A stretch of 64,000 nt of DNA, from the NCBI GenBank assembly GCA_014656015.1, contig BNBP01000031.1, positions 1-64,000 on the forward strand, in the 5' to 3' direction. The notes under the pieces were generated by a model. It saw only the letters and a program-made list of their open reading frames with translations, searched no databases and had not been told where the DNA came from. The stretch's first letter is position 1; every line of letters starts with the position of its first letter. Below, piece after piece: positions 59,017 through 64,000 of this stretch. The stretch comes from Streptomyces griseoaurantiacus (GTDB lineage: Bacteria > Actinomycetota > Actinomycetes > Streptomycetales > Streptomycetaceae). The position numbers were made by a program, and so were the translations under genes.

Positions 59017-59439
59017 TCATCGGCCCGCGGTACGGGGCTGGTTGAAGCGCAGCATGTTGCCGGCCGGATCGCGGAAGGCGCAGTCGCGGACGCCGTAGGG
59101 CTGGTCCGTGGGTTCCTGCAGCACCTCGGCGCCGGAGGCCTCCACGCGGGCGAAGAGGGCGTCGCAGTCGTCGGTGGAGAAGATGACGCCGCGCAGCAGT
59201 CCCTTGGCGAGCAGTTCGGCCATGGCCTGCCGGTCGGCGGGGGAGGCGTCCGGGTTGGCGGCCGGCGGTTCGAGCACGATCTCCACCCCGGGCTGCGCGG
59301 GCGAGCCGACGGTCACCCAGCGCATGCCCTCGAACCCGACGTCGTTGCGGACCTCCAGGCCGAGGACGTCGCAGTAGAAGGCGAGTGCCTTGTCGTGGTC
59401 GTCGACGGCGATGAAGCACTGCGAGAGTCTGACATCCAT
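59017..59439 (-). CDS. VOC (glyoxalase/bleomycin-resistance fold) protein
   Basis: 140 residues, one VOC domain of two beta-alpha-beta-beta-beta modules: LSQCFIAVDDHDKALAFYCDVLGLEVRND at the N-terminus and GAEVLQEPTDQPYGVRDCAFRDPAGNMLRFNQ at the C-terminus. Possible metal ligands are the His in VDDH and a Glu in the second half. Such proteins act as lyases, isomerases or resistance binders; the specific role is unknown. Its stop is 14 bp from the convergent GNAT gene; the AraC gene upstream (24 bp) is in the same direction and probably forms an operon. Confidence 0.87.
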   Translation of the reverse strand: MDVRLSQCFIAVDDHDKALAFYCDVLGLEVRNDVGFEGMRWVTVGSPAQPGVEIVLEPPAANPDASPADRQAMAELLAKGLLRGVIFSTDDCDALFARVEASGAEVLQEPTDQPYGVRDCAFRDPAGNMLRFNQPRTAGR

Positions 59440-59462
59440 GCCCTCACGCTAAGGGACGACCC

Positions 59463-59945
59463 TCAGGCGCCGCGGCCCGTCCGCGGGAGGCGACCGTCCG
59501 TACGGCCGACGGAACCGGGGGCGCCGGACGGCTCCGTGAAGCGCGGCGGTGCGCCCGTGCGCGCGGGGCGGGTCAGGTTCTTGGCCACGCAGGGCGGGAT
59601 CGGGGCGCTCTCGGTGTGCGGCCGGGCCCGGTAGGCGCTCGGTGTCTCGCCCACGAGTTCGGTGAACCGTGAGCTGAACGACCCGAGCGAGGTGCAGCCG
59701 ACCGCGAGGCACACCTCGGTCACCGTCAGATCCCCGCGGCGCAGCAGGGCCTTGGCGCGCTCGATGCGCCGTGTCATGAGGTAGCCGTAGGGGGTCTCGC
59801 CGTAGGCGGCGCGGAACCGGCGCTGGAAGTGACCGGCCGACATGAACGCGGTCCGGGCCAGCTCCGCCATGTCGAGCGGCTCGGCGTACTCCCGGTCCAT
59901 CCGGTCCCGGGTCCGCCGCAACCGCACCAGCTCATCGAGGTCCAC
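59463..59945 (-). CDS. AraC-family transcriptional regulator, DNA-binding domain only
   Basis: 160 residues. Two-HTH AraC domain at about 10-105 (MAELARTAFMSAGHFQRRFRAAYGETPYGYLMTRR; VTEVCLAVGCTSLGSFSSRFTELVGETPSAYR). The C-terminal 55 residues are Pro/Arg-rich and disordered. No sensing domain at the N-terminus, which is common for AraC proteins paired with VOC genes. GTG at 59945. Probably controls the VOC gene 24 bp downstream. Confidence 0.87.
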   Translation of the reverse strand: MDLDELVRLRRTRDRMDREYAEPLDMAELARTAFMSAGHFQRRFRAAYGETPYGYLMTRRIERAKALLRRGDLTVTEVCLAVGCTSLGSFSSRFTELVGETPSAYRARPHTESAPIPPCVAKNLTRPARTGAPPRFTEPSGAPGSVGRTDGRLPRTGRGA

Positions 59946-60004
59946 GCGGCCAGCATCGCACGCCCCCCGGTCCGCCGGGGAGGGGCGAGGACCGCACACG
60001 AGAA

Positions 60005-60055
60005 CCGCACCCGGCCCCCCGCGCGCCGGTGCGGCGAGCGGGGGGCCGGGTGCGG
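60005..60055 (-). terminator. sodN terminator / 3'-UTR hairpin
   Basis: Perfect 18-bp stem (60005-60022 with 60038-60055), 15-base loop, 17 bp after the sodN stop on the minus strand. In S. coelicolor the sodN 3' UTR yields the small RNA s-SodF; the equivalent would come from here. Confidence 0.85.
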
Positions 60056-60072
60056 TCGGGCCGGGCCCGGGG

Positions 60073-60468
60073 TCAGGCCTTCTTGGTCTCCCAGAAGATC
60101 TTGTCGATCTGGGCGATGTAGTCGAGCGCCTTCTGGCCGGTGGCCGGGTCCTTGGACGCCTTGGTGGCCGAGAGGGCCTTCAGGGTGTCGTTGACCAGCT
60201 GGTGCAGCTCCGGGTACTTCTCGAAGTGCGGAGCCTTGAAGTAGTCGCTCCACAGCACCGAGACGTGGTGCTTGGCCAGCTCGGCGCGCTGCTCCTTGAT
60301 GATGGTGGCACGCGTCTGGAAGTGCGGGTCGTCGTTGCCGGCCATCTTCTCCTGGACGGCCTTGACCGACTCGGCTTCGATCCGGGCCTGGGCAGGGTCG
60401 TACACACCGCAGGGAAGGTCGCAGTGCGCGCTGACCGTGACCTTGGGGGCAAACAGGCGGGAGAGCAT
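60073..60468 (-). CDS. sodN: Nickel superoxide dismutase
   Basis: 131 residues. After removal of the 14-residue pro-sequence MLSRLFAPKVTVSA, the mature protein starts HCDLPCGVYD, the nickel hook: His1 (N-terminal amine and side chain), Cys2 and Cys6 bind Ni. The remaining four-helix bundle is typical (KHHVSVLWSDYF, ALDYIAQIDKIFWE). Dismutates superoxide. It is divergent from the maturation protease sodX, 144 bp away. ATG at 60468 fixed by the pro-sequence length. Confidence 0.97.
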   Translation of the reverse strand: MLSRLFAPKVTVSAHCDLPCGVYDPAQARIEAESVKAVQEKMAGNDDPHFQTRATIIKEQRAELAKHHVSVLWSDYFKAPHFEKYPELHQLVNDTLKALSATKASKDPATGQKALDYIAQIDKIFWETKKA

Positions 60469-60612
60469 TGAGCTGTCCTTCCTCGTGATCGTCTTCTCAC
60501 GTGGGAGATTACTCCGTGGGGGACCGGTTTTCGCGAGTGCCCCCATGGGCTTACGACAAAAGTCCGGGGCCAGACTGGGACTGGTGGACCATAGACCGGG
60601 GAGGTGGCCGTG

Positions 60613-61044
60613 ATGCCGGAGCTGTCGCAGGAGACCGAGAGCACCAGAGCCGTACTGCCGTTCGGGGCGGCCGAGGTGTCGGGGCCGTCGATGGTGCCCA
60701 CGCTGCACCACGGCGACCGGCTCGTCGTCCAGTACGGGGCGCGCATCCGCCCCGGGGACGTCGTGGTCCTGCGGCATCCGTTCCAGCAGGACCTGCTGGT
60801 CGTCAAGCGTGCCGTCGAACGGCGCGAGGGCGGTTGGTGGGTGCTCGGTGACAACCCCTACGCCGGTGGTGACAGCACCGACTACGGGGTCGTGCCGCCG
60901 GAGCTCGTGCTTGCCAGGGTGCGGCTGCGCTACCGCCCGCTGCCCGAGGGGCGTTCGCCGCTGGCGCTGGTGCGCTGGGCGTTCTCGGTGGTGCGGCCGG
61001 TGCGGGCCGACCGGTCGGCCTCCTCGCGCTTGCGGGCGCGGTAG
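60613..61044 (+). CDS. sodX: SodX, nickel-SOD maturation protease (signal-peptidase-like)
   Basis: 143 residues from ATG 60613 (GTG at 60604 adds three). S26-type fold: catalytic serine in VSGPSMVPTLHHGDRLVVQ (about 27) and lysine in DLLVVKRAVERREG (about 66), then GDNPYAGGDSTDYGVV (about 79-94). Lacks a membrane anchor, as expected for a cytoplasmic protease cutting the SodN pro-sequence. The final 115 bases lie antisense over the CGNR gene. Confidence 0.93.
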   Translation: MPELSQETESTRAVLPFGAAEVSGPSMVPTLHHGDRLVVQYGARIRPGDVVVLRHPFQQDLLVVKRAVERREGGWWVLGDNPYAGGDSTDYGVVPPELVLARVRLRYRPLPEGRSPLALVRWAFSVVRPVRADRSASSRLRAR

Positions 61045-61577
61045 GCGGCCACGTTCGCCCGGGTGGCGCAGCGGTCGGAGCAGTAGCGGCGGGAGCGGTT
61101 GGTCGAGGTGTCCAGGTAGGCGTTGCGGCACGGGGCGGCCTGGCACAGGCCGAGACGGTCCACGCCGTACTCGGTCAGGTGGAAGGCGAGTCCCATCGCG
61201 GCGATCGCCGCGTAGCCGGCGGTCGCGTTGGACGGGTGGTCGGCCAGGTGCATGTGCCACAGGGGGCGGCCGTCGTCGTCGCGGTGGTCGTGGCCGGAGA
61301 TCTGCGGGCTGACCGGGAACTCCAGCAGCAGTGAGTTGAGCAGGTCGACGGCGAGCGTCTCGTCCCCTTCGTTCGCCGCCTCGAACACCGCGCGGAGCCT
61401 GCCGCGGACCGAGCGGAAGCGCGTGACGTCGGCGTCGGTGGTGCGGCGGGCCGCCGACTGGTTGGCCCCGAACAGGGCGCGCACGGCCTCCACGGAGGTG
61501 AGCGCGTCCTTGCCCCGGGCCGGTTCCTCGCTGTTGATGAGCCGGAGAGCATAGTCCGAGTAATAGGCCAGTTCCAC
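60930..61577 (-). CDS. CGNR zinc-finger protein (ABATE domain)
   Basis: 215 residues. N-terminal stress-ligand-type ABATE domain (YYSDYALRLINSEEP ... AVFEAANEGDETLAVDLLNSLL) and C-terminal CGNR zinc finger (about 145-185): CQAAPCRNAYLD, RRYCSDRCATRANVAAYRARK, giving four cysteines. Basic helix after the finger binds DNA; probable transcription regulator. Its 3' end overlaps sodX by 115 bp in antisense. ATG at 61577 is followed by MELAYYSDYALRL, the family start. Confidence 0.9.
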   Translation of the reverse strand: MELAYYSDYALRLINSEEPARGKDALTSVEAVRALFGANQSAARRTTDADVTRFRSVRGRLRAVFEAANEGDETLAVDLLNSLLLEFPVSPQISGHDHRDDDGRPLWHMHLADHPSNATAGYAAIAAMGLAFHLTEYGVDRLGLCQAAPCRNAYLDTSTNRSRRYCSDRCATRANVAAYRARKREEADRSARTGRTTENAQRTSASGERPSGSGR

Positions 61578-61739
61578 TTGTAGTCCTTACGGGCGCGCTC
61601 TATGGTCGTGCGTACGGATGAAGTAACAGCCGATCGTGCTCCCAGGGTATTACTCGCGTGCCCCGGGTGGTGCGCGAAGCGGTGGGACCGGGCGAACGAC
61701 CACGAAGGAACACGAAGGACACGGAGGACGCGGACGACC

Positions 61740-62507
61740 ATGACGACACTCGACACGGCCACGACGACCGGCTGGAACGCCTGGCAGGAGAGCTGGGACC
61801 GGCAGCAGGAGTGGTACATGCCGGACCGCGAGGACCGCTTCCGGATCATGCTCGACATGGTGGAGGCCCTGACCGGCACCGCGCCCCGCGTCCTCGACCT
61901 CGCCTGCGGCACCGGCACCATCACCGCCCGGCTGCTCGCCCGCTTCCCCGAGGCCACCAGCACCGGCGTCGACCTCGACCCCGCGCTGCTCACCATCGCC
62001 CGCGGCACCTTCGAGGGCGACGGGCGGGTGACCTTCGTCGAGGCGGACCTCAAGGACCCCCACTGGCCCGAGCGGCTGCCCCACGACTCCTACGACGCCG
62101 TCCTGACCGCCACCGCCCTGCACTGGCTGCACAAGGCCCCCCTCGCGGAACTCTACGGACGTCTCGCGGGACTCGTCCGCGAAGGCGGCGTCCTCATGAA
62201 CGCCGACCACATGATCGACGAGACCACGCCCCGGATCAACGCGGCCGAGCGCGCCCAGCGCCACGCCCGCATGGACGAGGCCCGGCGGGCCGGCGCCGTC
62301 GACTGGGCGGACTGGTGGAAGCGGGCCGCTGAGGACCCGGCCCTCGCCGCGCCCACCGCCCGCCGCTTCGAGATCTACGGCGAGCACGCCGACGGCGACA
62401 TGCCCTCCCCCCAGTGGCACGCCCGGACGCTGCGCGAGGCCGGGTTCGCCGAGGCACGCCCGGTGTGGTGCTCCCCCTCCGACACGCTGCTGCTCGCCCT
62501 CAAGTAG
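61740..62507 (+). CDS. Class I SAM-dependent methyltransferase
   Basis: 255 residues. Motif I VLDLACGTGTITARLLARFP (about 51-70) and acidic motif II GVDLDPALL (about 75-83), motif IV YDAVLTATALHWL (about 116-128). The 17-residue N-terminus contains WNAWQESWDRQQEWYMPDR, often seen in trans-aconitate methyltransferase-like proteins. ATG at 61740. Substrate unknown. Divergent from the CGNR gene, with a terminator downstream. Confidence 0.9.
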   Translation: MTTLDTATTTGWNAWQESWDRQQEWYMPDREDRFRIMLDMVEALTGTAPRVLDLACGTGTITARLLARFPEATSTGVDLDPALLTIARGTFEGDGRVTFVEADLKDPHWPERLPHDSYDAVLTATALHWLHKAPLAELYGRLAGLVREGGVLMNADHMIDETTPRINAAERAQRHARMDEARRAGAVDWADWWKRAAEDPALAAPTARRFEIYGEHADGDMPSPQWHARTLREAGFAEARPVWCSPSDTLLLALK

Positions 62508-62523
62508 GGCCCGCGGCGGGCAG

Positions 62524-62572
62524 GACGCGGTGAGGGGCGGTACGGATCTCCCGTACCGCCCCTCACCGCGTC
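62524..62572. terminator. Strong bidirectional terminator
   Basis: Perfect 22-bp inverted repeat (62524-62545 with 62551-62572, loop 5 bases) between the convergent methyltransferase and ABC transporter genes. Confidence 0.88.
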
Positions 62573-62591
62573 GGCTCCGCGTGCCGGTGCG

Positions 62592-63392
62592 TCAGAGCAC
62601 CTTCGACAGGAACGACTTCGTGCGCTCGTGCTGCGGGTCCCCCAGGACCTGGCGCGGGTGGCCCGCCTCCACGACCACACCGTCGTCCATGAACACCAGC
62701 GAGTCGCCGACCTCACGGGCGAAGCCCATCTCGTGGGTGACGACGATCATCGTCATGCCGTCCTCCGCGAGATCCCGCATCACGTCGAGCACCTCGCCGA
62801 CCAGCTCCGGGTCGAGCGCCGAGGTCGGCTCGTCGAACAGCATCAGCTTCGGCTGCATCGCCAGGGCGCGCGCGATGGCCACGCGCTGCTGCTGGCCGCC
62901 GGAGAGCTGGGCCGGGTAGTGGCCCGTGCGGTCGCCGAGGCCGACGCGGTCGAGCAGCCGCTGGGCGCGCTCCCGGGCCACCGCCTTGGTCTCGCGCTTG
63001 ACCTGGACCGGCGCCTCCATGACGTTCTCCAGCGCCGTCATGTGCGGGAAGAGGTTGAAGCGCTGGAACACCATGCCGATGTCCCGCCGCTGCGCCGCGA
63101 CCTCCGACTCCTTCAGCTCGTAGAGCTTGTCGCCCTTCTGCCGGTAGCCGACCAGGTCGCCGTCGACGTACAGCCGGCCGGCGCTGATCTTCTCCAGGTG
63201 GTTGATGCACCGCAGGAAGGTGGACTTGCCGGAACCGGACGGGCCGATCAGGCAGAACACCTCGCGCGGGTTCACCTCCAGGTCGATGCCCTTGAGGATG
63301 TGCGCGAGCCCGAAGGACTTGTGCACGCCCTCGGCCCGCACCATCGGACCGCCGCTGCCGCCGGTGGCGACGTCCTTGCTCAGACTGGTCAT
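62592..63392 (-). CDS. Polar amino acid ABC transporter ATP-binding protein
   Basis: 266 residues, GlnQ/GltL type. Walker A GPSGSGKSTFL (about 52-62), Q-loop FQRFNLFPHMTALENVM, signature LSGGQQQRVAIARAL (about 163-177), Walker B LMLFDEPTSALDP (about 182-194), H-loop VVTHEMGFAREV. Drives uptake of a polar amino acid with the permease next door; the start overlaps the permease stop (ATGA). Specificity cannot be read from sequence. Confidence 0.94.
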   Translation of the reverse strand: MTSLSKDVATGGSGGPMVRAEGVHKSFGLAHILKGIDLEVNPREVFCLIGPSGSGKSTFLRCINHLEKISAGRLYVDGDLVGYRQKGDKLYELKESEVAAQRRDIGMVFQRFNLFPHMTALENVMEAPVQVKRETKAVARERAQRLLDRVGLGDRTGHYPAQLSGGQQQRVAIARALAMQPKLMLFDEPTSALDPELVGEVLDVMRDLAEDGMTMIVVTHEMGFAREVGDSLVFMDDGVVVEAGHPRQVLGDPQHERTKSFLSKVL

Positions 63393-64000
63393 CGGGACAC
63401 CTCCGGGCGGCGGAACGAACCGAACAGGGCGAGGTTCTTCCGCAGCCGCTGCAGGGGGGTGGGCGGCAGCGTGCGGGACGAGCCGCGGGCGTAACGCCGC
63501 TCCAGGTAGTACTGGCCCACGCTGAAGACGCTGGTCAGGATCAGGTACCAGATCGAGGCGACGAAGTAGAGCTCCACCACCGCCAGCGAGGTGCTGGAGA
63601 TGTCCGTGGACCGCTTGATCAGCTCGTTGAACTGCACCGCGTACGCCAGTGAGGAGGTCTTCAGCATGTTGATGAACTCGTTGCCGGTCGGCGGCACGAT
63701 CACCCGCATCGCCTGCGGCAGCACCACGCGGCGCAGTGTCTTGCCCTGGGTCATGCCGAGCGCGTGCGAGGCCTCGGTCTGGCCCATGTCGACCGACTGG
63801 ATGCCCGCCCGGACGATCTCCGACATGTACGCGGCCTCGTTGAGGCCCAGGCCCAGCAGCGCCGCGAGGAACGGCGTCATGACCTGGTTCATCTCATCCT
63901 TGTAGAACCCGAGGTTCAGGATGGGGAAGATGAGCGCGATGTTGTACCAGAGCAGGAGCTGGACCAGCACCGGAGTGCCGCGGAAGAACCACACGTAGAA
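63389..64000 (-). CDS. Polar amino acid ABC transporter permease, N-terminus beyond window
   Basis: The last 204 or so codons of a HisM/GlnP-type permease; the frame is still open at base 64000, so the start lies to the right. Visible: TM helices, the conserved NEAAYMSEIVRAGIQSVDMGQTEAS loop split as AAYMSEIVRAGIQSVDMGQ (EAA motif region) and LPQAMRVIVPPTGNEFINM. Long basic C-terminal tail (about 30 residues). Forms a transporter with the ATPase gene downstream. Confidence 0.93.
   Translation of the reverse strand, partial: FYVWFFRGTPVLVQLLLWYNIALIFPILNLGFYKDEMNQVMTPFLAALLGLGLNEAAYMSEIVRAGIQSVDMGQTEASHALGMTQGKTLRRVVLPQAMRVIVPPTGNEFINMLKTSSLAYAVQFNELIKRSTDISSTSLAVVELYFVASIWYLILTSVFSVGQYYLERRYARGSSRTLPPTPLQRLRKNLALFGSFRRPEVSR

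Noticed and set aside
1..64000. CRISPR arrays, insertion sequences, integrases, attachment sites, replication origin
   Set aside because: Looked for regularly spaced repeats, transposase motifs, att-like repeats at tRNA ends and DnaA-box clusters; none seen. The duplicated tRNA is a complete gene copy, not an att fragment.

Overview
The window is high-GC actinobacterial DNA and almost certainly comes from the core chromosome of a Streptomyces. The evidence is dense genes with GTG/TTG starts, ATGA/GTGA stop-start overlaps, tRNAs without encoded CCA, and marker genes of that genus: sigR-rsrA, the das chitooligosaccharide cluster with DasR operators, wblE, the sigH operon, nickel superoxide dismutase and the albaflavenone pair. 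Gene order closely follows my memory of the Streptomyces coelicolor core. I see no insertion sequence, prophage, integrase or CRISPR array.

Left third (1-24.6 kb). Three AIM24-family genes lead, the first cut by the window edge. Then come a coupled Nudix/metalloprotease pair, an SDR protein, moaE, a 54-residue membrane protein, a Lon-like PDZ protease and a UPF0182 giant membrane protein. Two identical initiator tRNA genes flank a Sel1/TPR-repeat protein. Next are the divergent catR/catA peroxide module, a CBS protein, hisN, a TetR regulator, a SugE-type exporter, rsgA-aroA, an M50 protease, an SRAP (HMCES/YedK-like) DNA-damage protein with an unusual repeat insert, and an alpha/beta hydrolase.

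Middle (24.6-45.8 kb). The thiol-stress switch sigR-rsrA has an intact autoregulated promoter and the 55-codon upstream extension known from S. coelicolor. A TPR protein and peptide deformylase follow, then epi-isozizaene synthase overlapping its CYP170A P450. The class Ia ribonucleotide reductase operon nrdA-nrdB-nrdS is transcribed leftward behind two NrdR boxes and a cobalamin riboswitch. After a DUF3311/sodium-solute symporter pair come dasR, dasABCD and nagB, linked by four DasR operators. The das operon has no ATPase gene of its own.

Right part (45.8-64 kb). A probably leaderless PdtaS-type histidine kinase, wblE, a lipid/diacylglycerol kinase, and the prsH-sigH stress sigma operon precede a UBP zinc finger, a Na+/H+ antiporter, a PLP deaminase-like enzyme and an amidase. 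Then comes the most interesting locus: a family-2B encapsulin shell gene with a built-in cyclic-nucleotide-binding domain, followed by a polyprenyl diphosphate synthase with a disordered N-terminal tail typical of encapsulated cargo. A strong hairpin separates shell and cargo genes. This looks like a ligand-gated protein nanocompartment for isoprenoid synthesis. The window closes with a VOC protein, an AraC regulator, sodN/sodX, a CGNR protein, a methyltransferase and an amino-acid ABC transporter that runs off the right edge.
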